A DNA stretch of 64,000 nucleotides from JBJHBP01 sp050485645 (GCA_050485645.1 JBJHBT010000009.1:62001-126000); one strand, 5' to 3'. Counted from the first letter of the stretch, positions 16,359 through 26,237 are shown. Notes: generated by a model from the letters alone, not told the origin. Numbers and translations: made by a program.

Positions 16359-17383
16359 GAGCGTCGTGTCTCCAGAACTTCGTTAATGCTGGCGAGCAGC
16401 CTGCCACCATCGTCATCGGGGAATACCAGATCCGCGATGACGTACCACATGCCCGGTCGCGCAAAGGCAGCACACTTCACCGCATCCTTCTCCGTCATCA
16501 GGATCGGCGCGTCGTCACCGAACTCGAGGTCGCTCGGCGCAAAACGCGCGTGATCGGCGAATGCATGCTCCGTGACGTCGATTCCGGACGATCGGAGCAA
16601 TTCGAAAAACGACTGCGGCCGACCGATACCGGCCACGGCGTGCACCCGCATGCCACGAAAGGCGGCGAGTTCGCGAAGCCCGTCGCCGGCCAGCTCACGA
16701 ACCCTGCTGGCAACCATGCGTACCTGGTAGGTCGGCACCACGATGTGCCGTGGGATCACATCGCGGCTGCCGCCATTCACCACCAGCGCCTGCACATGCC
16801 GCAGCCGGTCCGGTGACTCGCGCAACGGCCCGGCAGGCAGACACAGGCCGTTGCCAAGACCACGGATGCCGTCGACCACGGCAATCTCGAAGTCGCGCCC
16901 CAGGCGATAGTGCTGCAAGCCGTCGTCGGCGATCACGACATCCACCGCATGCCTTGCCACCAGCCTGCGCGCGGCCGCGACCCGATCCGGCGCGACCACC
17001 ACCGGCACACCGGTACGACGTGCAAGCAGTACCGGCTCATCACCGGCCAGTTCAGCGGACGAATCCGGCAGCACGTCCATCGGCCACACCGGCGACCGGC
17101 CGCCGTAACCACGGCTGACGATGCCGCATCGCAGCCCCTGCTCCGCCAGCACCCGCACCAGCCACACCGTCAGCGGCGTCTTGCCGGTGCCGCCCGCCGT
17201 GATGTTGCCGACCACTATCACCGGCACCGCACAGGTGAACACCGGACGGGCGCCGCGCAGATGGCGCGCGCGGCGCCTGTTGCTCAGGCAGCGATACAAC
17301 ATGGCCAGCGGCCACAGCAGCCAGCGTGCGGGCCCGCGACCGTACCAGACTGACTCTAGCCATCGCGCGAGCCGGTACCGCAT
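16355..17383 (-). CDS. lpxK: Tetraacyldisaccharide 4'-kinase LpxK
   Basis: Inner-membrane kinase that phosphorylates the lipid A disaccharide at 4'. The 342-residue protein has an N-terminal membrane-associating helix region (ARWLLWPLAMLYRCL) and the Walker A GNITAGGTGKTPLTVWL, then the DDGLQHYRLGRDFEI motif. It begins 2 nt after the msbA stop and overlaps kdsB by 4 nt, so the three genes are translated in sequence. Confidence 0.97.
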   Translation of the reverse strand: MRYRLARWLESVWYGRGPARWLLWPLAMLYRCLSNRRRARHLRGARPVFTCAVPVIVVGNITAGGTGKTPLTVWLVRVLAEQGLRCGIVSRGYGGRSPVWPMDVLPDSSAELAGDEPVLLARRTGVPVVVAPDRVAAARRLVARHAVDVVIADDGLQHYRLGRDFEIAVVDGIRGLGNGLCLPAGPLRESPDRLRHVQALVVNGGSRDVIPRHIVVPTYQVRMVASRVRELAGDGLRELAAFRGMRVHAVAGIGRPQSFFELLRSSGIDVTEHAFADHARFAPSDLEFGDDAPILMTEKDAVKCAAFARPGMWYVIADLVFPDDDGGRLLASINEVLETRRS

Positions 17384-17385
17384 CG

Positions 17386-19134
17386 CTATTCGCTGAACTG
17401 GAGTCGGCGCAGAATCGAATAGTGACCGTCACGCGCCATCAGCTCGGTGTGCGTGCCCGTTTCCACAACCTCTCCGTCATGCATGACGAGGATCCGGTCG
17501 GCGTTCTCCACCGTCGACAGGCGATGCGCGATCACCAGTGTCGTGCGGCCCTGCATCAGATGACTCAGTGCGCCCTGTACACGGCGCTCGGATTCCGTAT
17601 CCAGCGCCGAAGTCGCCTCGTCCAGAATCAGCACCGGCGCATCCTTGAGCAGCGCGCGCGCAATCGCGATTCTCTGACGCTGCCCTCCGGACAGCAGCAC
17701 GCCGCGTTCGCCCACTTCAGTGTCCAGCCCGTCCGGCAGCTCGGCGGCGAAGTCGGCCACGTAGGCCGCCTCCGCCACACGCTCGATGTCCTCGCGCGTG
17801 TGCGTTGCAAGGCCACCGTAGGCGATGTTGTTCGCAATCGTGTCATCGAACAGCACCACATCCTGACTGACCAGCGCGATCTGGCGACGCAGATCGTTCA
17901 GTCGGTAGGCGCGGATATCTTCGCCATCCAGCAGGATCTGGCCGCTGCTGACGTCATAGAACCGGGGCAACAGACTGACCAGCGTCGACTTGCCACTACC
18001 GGAACGCCCGACGACGGCGCAGGTCTGACCCGCAGACACCGTGAAGTGCACATCCTTCAGTACACCGCCCTTGCGCTGGTCGTAACTGAATACCACATCG
18101 CGGTATTCGACATCGCCGCGCGCCCGATCCAGCGGCACCGTACCGGAGTCGATCTCCGCCGGCGAATCGAGCAGCTCGAACACGCTCTGACCGGCAGCGA
18201 TGCCGCGCTGCACCGCAACGTTGATATTGGTCAGACGCTTCAAAGGTGGCAGCAGCATCGCCATGGCGGTGATGAAGGCCATGAACTCCGCCACCGACAG
18301 ATCCTGCGCAACCCAGTCCGAGAACGCCAGAAAGATGATCGCCGCGCAACCGAATGCAACAGTGAACTGGGTCAGGAAGTCGCCGGCCGCTCGGGTAGCC
18401 ACGAGGCGAACGTTGAGACGGAAGTTCCTGCGATTGATGCCACCGAACTGTTTCTGCTCGTAGTCGTGACCATCGAACACCTTGACGATCCTCTGACCGT
18501 GCAGCGACTGCTCAGTGACGCGGGTGACATCGCCCATGGAATTCTGGATGCGGGTCCCGTAACGCCGGAAGGCCTTGCTCATGTAGTTGACCAGCATCGC
18601 GATGATCGGTGCGATCACGGCCACCAGCAGCGTCAGTTTGGCGCTGTAGTAGACCATCATCACAATCATCAGAAAAATGGTCAGCGAGTCCTTGGTGACC
18701 GTGACGATCGCGGTGGAGATGGCCTCGGAAACCTGCTCGGTGTTGTAGGTGAGTTTGGAAATCAGGTTGCCCGACGTCGTGGTATCGAAAAACCTGACCG
18801 GCAGGTTCAGGTAATGCGCAAACAGCTCGCGGCGCATATCGTGGATAACTGATCGGCCCACCCAGCTCAGGCCGACGACCGAGAGAAAATCCATGGAGCC
18901 GCGAACCGCGAATACCAGCAGGATCAGCAGCGGGATACCCAGCGCACCGCCGGCCGTCTCCTCACCCTGCAGTCGTTCGGTAATCGCCTCCATGATGAAG
19001 GGCACCGCACCATTGGCCGCCGCATAAATGGCGCTGGCCAGCATCGCGCCGTAAATGACGTAGCGATGCGGCTTCAGGTAGCCGAGCAGCCGGCGATACA
19101 CACCGATGACGTCGGAAGGTTCCGGGCCTGCCAT
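17386..19134 (-). CDS. msbA: Lipid A export ABC transporter MsbA
   Basis: Flips lipid A-core across the inner membrane. About 582 residues: an N-terminal six-helix exporter domain, then an ATPase domain with Walker A GRSGSGKST, signature LLSGGQRQRIAIARAL and Walker B APVLILDEATSALD. The start is the ATG at 19134; a GTG at 19146 just after the exbD stop is an alternative. Immediate linkage to lpxK and kdsB supports MsbA over other exporters of this subfamily. Confidence 0.96.
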   Translation of the reverse strand: MAGPEPSDVIGVYRRLLGYLKPHRYVIYGAMLASAIYAAANGAVPFIMEAITERLQGEETAGGALGIPLLILLVFAVRGSMDFLSVVGLSWVGRSVIHDMRRELFAHYLNLPVRFFDTTTSGNLISKLTYNTEQVSEAISTAIVTVTKDSLTIFLMIVMMVYYSAKLTLLVAVIAPIIAMLVNYMSKAFRRYGTRIQNSMGDVTRVTEQSLHGQRIVKVFDGHDYEQKQFGGINRRNFRLNVRLVATRAAGDFLTQFTVAFGCAAIIFLAFSDWVAQDLSVAEFMAFITAMAMLLPPLKRLTNINVAVQRGIAAGQSVFELLDSPAEIDSGTVPLDRARGDVEYRDVVFSYDQRKGGVLKDVHFTVSAGQTCAVVGRSGSGKSTLVSLLPRFYDVSSGQILLDGEDIRAYRLNDLRRQIALVSQDVVLFDDTIANNIAYGGLATHTREDIERVAEAAYVADFAAELPDGLDTEVGERGVLLSGGQRQRIAIARALLKDAPVLILDEATSALDTESERRVQGALSHLMQGRTTLVIAHRLSTVENADRILVMHDGEVVETGTHTELMARDGHYSILRRLQFSE

Positions 19135-19148
19135 GACCGGCCGCACCT

Positions 19149-19574
19149 TCAGCGACGATCGGACGGCGTGACCGTCGCGATGCTGATTTCCACGAAGCCA
19201 AGCTGGCCAGCCACATCCAAGGCTGTTATCACGGACTGATGCGTGGCCATGGCATCGGCGCGGATCACGACGGGGGTACCACGTTCATCGCCGGCAAGAC
19301 GTTCGATGGCGGCGCGCAGCGTGCGTCGTTCGTTGTTGACCAGTGGCCGGCCATTGACAAGATACGCGCCGGACTCGGTGACGGTGATCTCCAGTGGGTC
19401 GGCTGTTTCGGCGGGCACGGTCTCGGACGCCGCTTCCGGCAGACGCAGGGTGATTTCCGCCTCGCGCACAAAGCTGGTGGACACCATGAAGAACACGAGG
19501 AGCAACAATACGACGTCGATCAGTGACGTCAGATTGATTTCAGGCTCTTCTCTTGAGCGACTGCGAAGGTTCAT
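19149..19574 (-). CDS. exbD: ExbD/TolR family biopolymer transport protein
   Basis: A 141-residue protein with one membrane helix near the N-terminus (LIDVVLLLLVFFMVSTSF) and a periplasmic domain. The helix carries the aspartate essential for proton use in this family (SLIDVVLLLLVFF). It pairs with the ExbB-like protein whose gene overlaps it by 35 bp. In Xanthomonadales-like genomes this pair sits ahead of msbA; no tonB is present here, so the energised partner is unknown. Confidence 0.9.
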   Translation of the reverse strand: MNLRSRSREEPEINLTSLIDVVLLLLVFFMVSTSFVREAEITLRLPEAASETVPAETADPLEITVTESGAYLVNGRPLVNNERRTLRAAIERLAGDERGTPVVIRADAMATHQSVITALDVAGQLGFVEISIATVTPSDRR

Positions 19575-20202
19575 CGGCCCGTGCCAGCGTTTCCGACTGT
19601 TGAAGCTGCAGCAATGCTTCCAGCAGCTTCATTGCTTCCTTTTCCATGCTGACAACCAGCGCGTTGACGCGTCCGCGCAGATAGCGATAGGCGATCAGCG
19701 CCGGAATCGCAACGCTCAGTCCGGCCGCCGTGGTGATCAGCGCCTCAGATATGCCGCCAGCCAGCACTCCGGGATTCCCCACACCGAATGTGGTGATCGC
19801 CTGGAAGACCTTGATCATGCCGATTACGGTGCCCAACAGTCCCAACAGCGGCGTAATGGCGGCAATCGTGCCCAGCGTATTGAGCAGACGCTCCAGATCG
19901 TGCACGACGTGACGGCCGCTGTCCTCGACACTTTCCTTGATCACCTCACGCGACGCGTGGCGATTGACCAGGCCCGCCGCCAGCACCTGGCCCAGCGGTG
20001 AGCTGGCGTGCAGCTCAGCCAGATAGTCGCGATCGAGCCGATTGCTGCTGACACGGTCCCACGCGTCGGCTGTCAGATCCCTGGGCAGGACACGTTTCGG
20101 ATTCAGCGTCCACAGGCGCTCCAGGATGATGCCGGCAGCAATAATCGAGCACGCAATGATCGGCAGCATGAGCCAGCCGCCGGCTTGCACGATCTCAGGC
20201 AT
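19540..20202 (-). CDS. exbB: ExbB/TolQ/MotA family proton channel protein
   Basis: A 220-residue inner-membrane protein with a first helix (LMLPIIACSIIAAGIILERLW) and two later helices in the conserved block LGTIAAITPLLGLLGTVIGM and ALITTAAGLSVAIPALIAY. It forms the stator with the ExbD-like protein encoded next, whose start lies 35 bp inside this gene. Which transporter or envelope machine it powers cannot be told. It begins 32 nt after the comEC stop. Confidence 0.92.
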   Translation of the reverse strand: MPEIVQAGGWLMLPIIACSIIAAGIILERLWTLNPKRVLPRDLTADAWDRVSSNRLDRDYLAELHASSPLGQVLAAGLVNRHASREVIKESVEDSGRHVVHDLERLLNTLGTIAAITPLLGLLGTVIGMIKVFQAITTFGVGNPGVLAGGISEALITTAAGLSVAIPALIAYRYLRGRVNALVVSMEKEAMKLLEALLQLQQSETLARADEPSQSLKRRA

Positions 20203-20234
20203 GAAAAACCCATCGTCTCCGAAATTGGCCTGAA

Positions 20235-22640
20235 CTATAGCGCGCCCGCCCCTGATTCACCAGAAAGGGGCATGGAGTCGGCCTGCCAGTAGCGTGGACG
20301 GCGCAATCGGTTTGCCAGCACACGCACTTCGTCGGCAGTGATACTGACCGACAGTGCCCCCACCTCCCCTGTCACATGCACCTGTGCGCCGGCGCGTTGC
20401 CAGCGTCGTCGCACATCCGGGTCCGGAAACTGCCAGCGACTGTAATAGTCCACGGAAATCAGCGCATGCGCCGCCCGTACCCTGTCGACAAACGGCTGCG
20501 AGGATGACGTCCGGCTGCCGTGATGGCCGACGACAATCACATCCGACTGCAGCGCCGGATCATCCAGTATCGCCCGTTCGCCATGGGCCTCCATGTCGCC
20601 GGTGAGCAGCATCGAACCGCCGGCGGCGCTGATCTTCAGCACGCACGAACTTTCGTTGCCACGCCACGGAAAGTCCGGCGACGGGTGCAGCACAGTGAAC
20701 ACGACGTCATCCCAGACCCACGTCATGCCGGTTGCGCAGATCTCGCCCTCAGGTTCGCCCACATCCGGGCCTTTCAGCACGCTGGCCCGCGGGTAAGCTG
20801 CGAGCACCGATGCGATGCCGCCGGTGTGATCATTGTGATCGTGACTGATGACGACTCTGGCGGGCGGTGGCAGATCCAGCGCCCGGATGGCAGGAATCAC
20901 GACTTCGCTGCCATTGTCGAAGCCGCTGCGATACCGCGCACCGGCGTCGTAGACGAGACTGTGACTGGCGGTGCGCACCAGCACGGCCAGACCGTGGCCC
21001 ACATCGAGCACCACCGCATGCAGCTCACCGCTGCGCAGACTGTCCGGCCGCGGCTGGCACGCCAGCACCAGCAGCGTCAGCCACAACAGGCGTCGCCCCG
21101 CCAGTGGATGCGCCGGCACCGCAAGCAGCACGGCCACCACCGCGACCGCGTACGCGGCAGCAGACGCACCGGGCAGATCAAAAGCCGACCACGGCAATGC
21201 CGCCACACCGCCCAGCACCAGCCAGGTGTGCTCCGCCAGCCAGGCGACGGCCTGTACCGCCACGGTGCCTGTGGGCCCGTGAATCGATATCAGCAGGGCA
21301 GCCAGCAGTGTGCCCGGTACCAGCAGCAGCGAGAAGAACGGAATCGCCACGAAATTCACGAACGGCGACACCACCGAGAATTCACCGAAGTACAGCGCGA
21401 CCAGTGGCGTCAGGCCCAGGGACACATACCACTGCAGACCTGCCAGCTGCATGGCGCGGGTTCGCCAGCCGGCCAGCAGTGTGCGACCACGATCGACGAC
21501 CAGTCTGCTCATCGCGGTCATCAACAGCAGTAGTACCGCGAAGTACGACATCCAGAATGACGCGCTGAGCGGCGCCAGCGGATCGAAAATTATCACCGCC
21601 AGCAATGCCATCGCGAGTCCGCTGAACAGCCCGGTGTGGCGTCGGCTGACAGTGATGAGCAGCGCCACGGCAACCATGATCAGCGCCCGCTGCGTGGGGA
21701 TCGCGAAGCCCGCGAGCGCCGCATAGACCGCAGCCGCGGCCAGTGAGACCAGACCAGCGGCTTCCAGGTCATGGTGCGCGAGCGTGCCGGGCATGTGCAG
21801 CCACAGACGCCGAACCACTACGAACACCAGCGCCGCGATCAGCCCGACGTGCATGCCTGAAATCGCAACCAGATGACTCGTGCCGGTACGACGCAGTTGT
21901 GCCCAGTGCTCGTCGTCGAACCCGCCGCGCTCGCCCAGCGACAGCGCCACGAGCAACGCGGCCGCGTCACCACCACCGGCTGCCGTGTGCAGTCGCCCCG
22001 CCAGCGCGGCACGCGTCCGCAGCCAGCTGCGCCCCAGAGATTCGGGAACCTCGTCGGACAGATCGCCCGAACGCACATAGCCGGTGGCGCCATAGCCCGA
22101 GATGAACAACCAGCGTTCGTAGTCGAAGCCGCCGGGATTCATCGTGCCGCGTGGGCGGCGCAATCGCACGACGACGTCCAGGCCGTCCCCGGGATACAGG
22201 TCGCGATCGCTGTCATACCAGTTGATCCGCAGCCGTCGCGGCACATCAGGGTGGTCGGCGTGAGTCACCGTCAGGGACAGCCGTTGGCGCTCAGGTGTGC
22301 TGTCGGGGAAGGCATCCACCCAGCCCTGCACGCGAAAGTCCCGACCCGCCAGTTCCGCCGGCAGTCGATCTGCCAGTCGCTGCCCGGCTGCGACACCGGC
22401 CAGACAGAATCCGGCGACCAGCCAGCACAGCCAGCGTGTGCGCCACCACACCGCGGCGCCGACCGCCACCGCCAGCAATGTCGGATACCACGCCGGGTCC
22501 GGCAGCCGCGGCAGCTGATGCAGCAGCATCGTACCGGCCAGCCACAGCAGGGCAACGCCGGGCAGTCCGGCCACCAAACGTCGCCCGGCGCGAACGTTCC
22601 GGCGGAATTTGCCGCGTTCAGCGCCTGACGAGTACGCCAT
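20235..22640 (-). CDS. comEC: ComEC/Rec2 DNA internalisation protein
   Basis: Inner-membrane channel for uptake of transforming DNA, about 801 residues. It has an N-terminal DUF4131-like soluble part, a polytopic Competence domain in the middle (with GTSHLVAISGMHVGLIAAL) and a C-terminal metallo-beta-lactamase-like domain with VVISHDHNDHTGG. The open frame extends upstream into lolD; the ATG at 22640, with GGAG 7 nt ahead, is preferred and overlaps lolD by 23 bp. No other competence gene lies in the window. Confidence 0.94.
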   Translation of the reverse strand: MAYSSGAERGKFRRNVRAGRRLVAGLPGVALLWLAGTMLLHQLPRLPDPAWYPTLLAVAVGAAVWWRTRWLCWLVAGFCLAGVAAGQRLADRLPAELAGRDFRVQGWVDAFPDSTPERQRLSLTVTHADHPDVPRRLRINWYDSDRDLYPGDGLDVVVRLRRPRGTMNPGGFDYERWLFISGYGATGYVRSGDLSDEVPESLGRSWLRTRAALAGRLHTAAGGGDAAALLVALSLGERGGFDDEHWAQLRRTGTSHLVAISGMHVGLIAALVFVVVRRLWLHMPGTLAHHDLEAAGLVSLAAAAVYAALAGFAIPTQRALIMVAVALLITVSRRHTGLFSGLAMALLAVIIFDPLAPLSASFWMSYFAVLLLLMTAMSRLVVDRGRTLLAGWRTRAMQLAGLQWYVSLGLTPLVALYFGEFSVVSPFVNFVAIPFFSLLLVPGTLLAALLISIHGPTGTVAVQAVAWLAEHTWLVLGGVAALPWSAFDLPGASAAAYAVAVVAVLLAVPAHPLAGRRLLWLTLLVLACQPRPDSLRSGELHAVVLDVGHGLAVLVRTASHSLVYDAGARYRSGFDNGSEVVIPAIRALDLPPPARVVISHDHNDHTGGIASVLAAYPRASVLKGPDVGEPEGEICATGMTWVWDDVVFTVLHPSPDFPWRGNESSCVLKISAAGGSMLLTGDMEAHGERAILDDPALQSDVIVVGHHGSRTSSSQPFVDRVRAAHALISVDYYSRWQFPDPDVRRRWQRAGAQVHVTGEVGALSVSITADEVRVLANRLRRPRYWQADSMPLSGESGAGAL

Positions 22641-23319
22641 CCTCGAGCTCCAGCACGCTGTCCATGCGTGCGGCGAGATCGGGATCATGCGTAACGACGA
22701 CCAGACTGATCGCCAGCGCAGCGTTGAGTTCGAGCAGCAGGTCGAACACCCGCATGCCGGTGCTGCGATCGAGATTGCCTGTGGGTTCATCGGCCAGTAC
22801 GACGGCCGGCTTGGTCACCAGGGCGCGTGCCACGGCCGTGCGCTGCCGTTCACCACCGGACAGCTGTCCCGGGCGGTGACTGAACCGTTCGGCCAGCCCG
22901 ACACGCTCCAGCATGTCCGCGGCCTGCGACCGCGCGGACGCCGGCCGGTCACCACGCACCAGCAGCGGCATCGCGACGTTTTCCAGCGCCGTGAACTCCG
23001 GCAGCAGATGGTGGAACTGATAGACGAAGCCCAGTGCACGATTGCGCAGCCGACCGCGCGCCGTCTGGCTCAACCGACTCATCGATTCACCACCCACCGT
23101 GACCTCGCCGGCGGTCGGTTCATCCAGCCCGCCCAGCAGCTGCAGCAGCGTGGTCTTGCCCGAACCCGACGCGCCGATGATCGCGATGCGATCCCCGGCG
23201 CGCACCGTCAGATCGACGCCGCGCAGCACATCCAGCGTGCGACTGCCTTCCACGAATCGCCGGGTGAGGCCGCTGGCCGACAGCATCACGCCCGCCTTCT
23301 GAAACCGTGCCTCAGTCAT
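22618..23319 (-). CDS. lolD: Lipoprotein-releasing ABC transporter ATPase LolD
   Basis: ATPase of the LolCDE complex, which extracts outer-membrane lipoproteins from the inner membrane. The 233-residue protein has Walker A GASGSGKTTLLQL, signature LSGGERQRTAVARAL and Walker B PAVVLADEPTGNLD, with the MacB/LolD-type sequence FVYQFHHLLPEFTALENV. It overlaps the preceding lolE-like gene by 8 bp. Confidence 0.96.
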   Translation of the reverse strand: MTEARFQKAGVMLSASGLTRRFVEGSRTLDVLRGVDLTVRAGDRIAIIGASGSGKTTLLQLLGGLDEPTAGEVTVGGESMSRLSQTARGRLRNRALGFVYQFHHLLPEFTALENVAMPLLVRGDRPASARSQAADMLERVGLAERFSHRPGQLSGGERQRTAVARALVTKPAVVLADEPTGNLDRSTGMRVFDLLLELNAALAISLVVVTHDPDLAARMDSVLELEDGVLVRR

Positions 23320-24565
23320 GACGCAGCGCCTCCGCCGGCGCCTGACGCGCCGCGGTCAATGCCGGGTAGAACGTGGCTGCCACCGCCAGCGCCGCGGCCA
23401 GCACGCAAATCTGCAGTACCTCGACTACACGGACCTGGGTCGGCAGGTCGCTCAGCCAGTAGACCTCACCGGTCACCAGATCGGTATTCATCCATGCCTC
23501 CAGCAGCACGACGATGTTTTCCAGCTGGCTGGTCACCAGCAGCCCCAGTCCCAGTCCGAACGCGGTGCCGAATACACCAATCAGCGTGCCCTGGGTGGCG
23601 AACACCGCCATGATCGACGACGGCGGCGCTCCCATGCTGCGCAGGATCGCGATATCGCCGCGCTTTTCCCTCACCACCATCACCAGCGTCGACACGATGT
23701 TGAACGCCGCCACACCGATCACCAGCGACAGCACCACGAACATGATGCCTTTTGTCAGTTGAATCGAACGCAGGAAGTTCACGTGCTGCCGGGTCCAGTC
23801 GCTGATGTAGTAGCCACCGCCCAGTGCCAGCGCCAGATCGCGCACACTGCGTCCGGCGAAGTAGATGTCGGTGACCGCCAGCTTCAGACCGTGTGCCCGG
23901 CCATCGGTGCGAAACAGCCGCGCCGCATCTTCCAGATGCACGAACACGAGGCCGCGATCATACTCGTACATGCCGGCATCAAAGATGCCGACAACGGTGA
24001 ACGAGCGGGTGCGCGGCATCATTCCGGCAGGCGTGACGATGGCCTCGGCGAGCGCCAGCACCACGCGGTCGCCCGTGGTGACCGCCAGCTGATCGGCCAG
24101 CCGGCCGCCGATCACGATGCCGAATTCGCCGGCCACCATCGCCTCGAGACTGCCCGTCGCCATCATGCCCGCAATGCCTGTGACCTGCCCTTCCAGGGTC
24201 GGCTCGATGCCGCGAATCGTGACACCGGCCACGGCTTCACCGGCCACCGACAGGCCCTGTCCCTCGATGAAGGGCGCCGCGGCAACGATATCCTCCTGCA
24301 GCAGTGCACGCTCACGCGTGCTCCGCCAGTCCTCCAGCGGATCGTCGAGCCCGGTGATCGTGGCATCGGAAACGATACCGAGAATGCGCTGCTGCAGTTC
24401 ATGTTCGAAACCATTCATCACCGACAACACGACGATTAATACCGCAACACCCAGTCCGATACCAATCATGGAAACTGCGGAGATGAACGAGATAAATCCG
24501 TTGCGGCTGCGGGCGCGCAGATAACGGAATGCGACTGAGATCTGATACGGCTGCCTGATCATCAT
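23312..24565 (-). CDS. lolE: Lipoprotein-releasing ABC permease (LolC/LolE), second copy
   Basis: A 417-residue permease of the Lol complex with one N-terminal helix (MIGIGLGVAVLIVVLSVMNGFEHEL), a periplasmic domain and three C-terminal helices. The MacB/FtsX-type segment KRGDIAILRSMGAP precedes the last helices. The upstream open frame continues into the previous gene, but ATGATG at 24565 overlaps the upstream stop as ATGA and fits the family length. Whether this is LolC or LolE by function cannot be told; lolE is a positional label. Confidence 0.9.
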   Translation of the reverse strand: MMIRQPYQISVAFRYLRARSRNGFISFISAVSMIGIGLGVAVLIVVLSVMNGFEHELQQRILGIVSDATITGLDDPLEDWRSTRERALLQEDIVAAAPFIEGQGLSVAGEAVAGVTIRGIEPTLEGQVTGIAGMMATGSLEAMVAGEFGIVIGGRLADQLAVTTGDRVVLALAEAIVTPAGMMPRTRSFTVVGIFDAGMYEYDRGLVFVHLEDAARLFRTDGRAHGLKLAVTDIYFAGRSVRDLALALGGGYYISDWTRQHVNFLRSIQLTKGIMFVVLSLVIGVAAFNIVSTLVMVVREKRGDIAILRSMGAPPSSIMAVFATQGTLIGVFGTAFGLGLGLLVTSQLENIVVLLEAWMNTDLVTGEVYWLSDLPTQVRVVEVLQICVLAAALAVAATFYPALTAARQAPAEALRHD

Positions 24566-25803
24566 TCGTACCGCAGCACCTGTGCCGGCGCGATGGCCGC
24601 GGCGCGCCGCGCCGGATAGATCGTAGCCAGCACCGCCACCGCGAATGCCAGCGAGGAAACCAGCAACACGTCGAGGAAATGCACCTCCGATGGCAGATCG
24701 GTTACGTAGTACACATCGCCGGGCATGATCTGAAAGCCGAAGGTGCCCTCCAGCCACGGCAGAACGATGTCGACATTGAAAGCCAGCGCCAGCCCCAGCG
24801 AAGTGCCGAGCAGCGTGCCGGCAACACCGATCACCAGCCCCTGCACGAGAAAAATTCTGGCCACGCGGTTGGGTTCCAGTCCGCAGGTTCTGAGAATCGC
24901 GATGTCGCGCTCCTTGTCGGTCACCACCATCATCAGCGACGCAACGATATTGAACGCGGCCACACCGACGATGAACATCAGAATCACGGTCATCATCGTC
25001 TTCTCGATGCGGATCGCGCGAAAGTGATTGCGGTGTTCTTCCGTCCAGTCTGTGTACTCGTGGCCCTCGCCAAACAATGCAGCCACCCGTGGACCCAGGC
25101 CGCGCACCGCCATCGGGTCGTGCATGCGCACGGCAAGACCTTCCACGCGATCACCCAGGCCAGCCAGGTCGGCGGCATCGGCGATGTGGATCAGGGCCAG
25201 CTGTCCATCGTGATCCTGCAGTCCCGCCTCGAAGAATCCGGCGACACGAAAACTCGCCAGCGTGGGCATCAGTCGGCCAGCCTGCACGCGTGGCACCACC
25301 AGGTTCACGCGGTCGCCTTCCACCGCACCCAGGTTCAACCCCAGCAGCCGCCCGAGGATCACGGCCCGGCTGCCCGGCTGCAGCATCGCCAGCGTGTCGG
25401 CATCGATGAAGCGGGTGAGATCGGATACGGCGGATTCCTCGTCCGGTGCGATGCCGCGTGTCAGCACCGGCTTGAGATTGGCGCCCAGACTGAGCATGCC
25501 CTCGAGCATCACATAGGGCGCCACACCCGCGACTCCCGGCTCCTCCGCCAGTTGCTGGCGGGCACTCTGCCACTGCGCCATGCCGCTAACCGGCACCCAC
25601 ACCCGGGCACCGGCGCTCATGCTCAGCAGCCGGGTACGCAGTTCGGTTTCCAGGCCGTTCATCACCGACAGGATCACGATCAGCGCGGCCACACCCAGCG
25701 CGATGCCGATCAGCGACGCACCTGTCATGAACGACACCACGCCGCGACGGCGGCGCGAGCGCACATAGCGCAATCCGATGAAGCATTCGACCGGCTGGAA
25801 CAT
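24562..25803 (-). CDS. lolC: Lipoprotein-releasing ABC permease (LolC/LolE), first copy
   Basis: A 413-residue paralogue of the next gene, starting MFQPVECFIGLRYVRSRRR, typical of LolC. One N-terminal helix (LIGIALGVAALIVILSVMNG), a large periplasmic domain and three C-terminal helices. The segment DKERDIAILRTCGLEP matches the family cytoplasmic loop. It is the first gene of the lol-comEC-exb-msbA cluster. The divergent spacer (25804-25961) to the next plus-strand gene should hold both promoters; TATATT at 25930-25935 is a possible plus-strand -10. Confidence 0.9.
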   Translation of the reverse strand: MFQPVECFIGLRYVRSRRRRGVVSFMTGASLIGIALGVAALIVILSVMNGLETELRTRLLSMSAGARVWVPVSGMAQWQSARQQLAEEPGVAGVAPYVMLEGMLSLGANLKPVLTRGIAPDEESAVSDLTRFIDADTLAMLQPGSRAVILGRLLGLNLGAVEGDRVNLVVPRVQAGRLMPTLASFRVAGFFEAGLQDHDGQLALIHIADAADLAGLGDRVEGLAVRMHDPMAVRGLGPRVAALFGEGHEYTDWTEEHRNHFRAIRIEKTMMTVILMFIVGVAAFNIVASLMMVVTDKERDIAILRTCGLEPNRVARIFLVQGLVIGVAGTLLGTSLGLALAFNVDIVLPWLEGTFGFQIMPGDVYYVTDLPSEVHFLDVLLVSSLAFAVAVLATIYPARRAAAIAPAQVLRYE

Positions 25804-25961
25804 CGTGCGGCATTAAACCATAGCCGGGCCGCGCCGACTGCCACCGCCGGCGATGCCGCCAGCGGCCGGAACTGTGATCCAGCGCTCAAAACAGCGCCGA
25901 ACGGTCAACGCCGACCTTCGCGCGGATGCTATATTTCCGCGCATTCGTAGGAGAAACGATC

Positions 25962-26237
25962 ATGTTGCGAAAAACTGCGATAGTTCTGCTGCTTGCCTGC
26001 TGTGCGCCGCTGGCCACCGCGGACGTACTGCTGATCGACCAGCTCGAGCGCAGCACCCAGGTGGTGCCCGAGCGGCCCAGCCGCGGCATGACCATGGAAC
26101 GCGTGGAGTCGACCTTTGGCCAGCCGCAGGCGCGCCGTGGCGCCGTCGGCGACCCCCCGATCACCCGCTGGGAATACCCCGACTTCATCGTCTACTTCGA
26201 GCACCGCCAGGTGATTCACGCCGTCGCGCGGCGCTAG
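25962..26237 (+). CDS. Small secreted BamE/OmlA-like protein
   Basis: A 91-residue protein with a signal peptide (LLLACCAPLATA). The mature part has a short pattern GMTMERVESTFGQPQ followed by TRWEYPDFIVYFEHRQVIHAV, which resembles the SmpA/OmlA (BamE-like) fold of small periplasmic proteins. The start at 25962 is chosen because AGGAG lies 8 nt upstream. No lipobox fits well at the cleavage site. Function unknown; it precedes mfd by 87 nt and may share its transcript. Confidence 0.7.
   Translation: MLRKTAIVLLLACCAPLATADVLLIDQLERSTQVVPERPSRGMTMERVESTFGQPQARRGAVGDPPITRWEYPDFIVYFEHRQVIHAVARR

Noticed and set aside
17326..18852. 508-codon plus-strand open frame
   Set aside because: Antisense to msbA, whose ATPase motifs are complete.
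20235..22640. comEC as sign of a competence island
   Set aside because: It is a widespread core gene in this position next to lol/msbA genes and no other competence gene is present.
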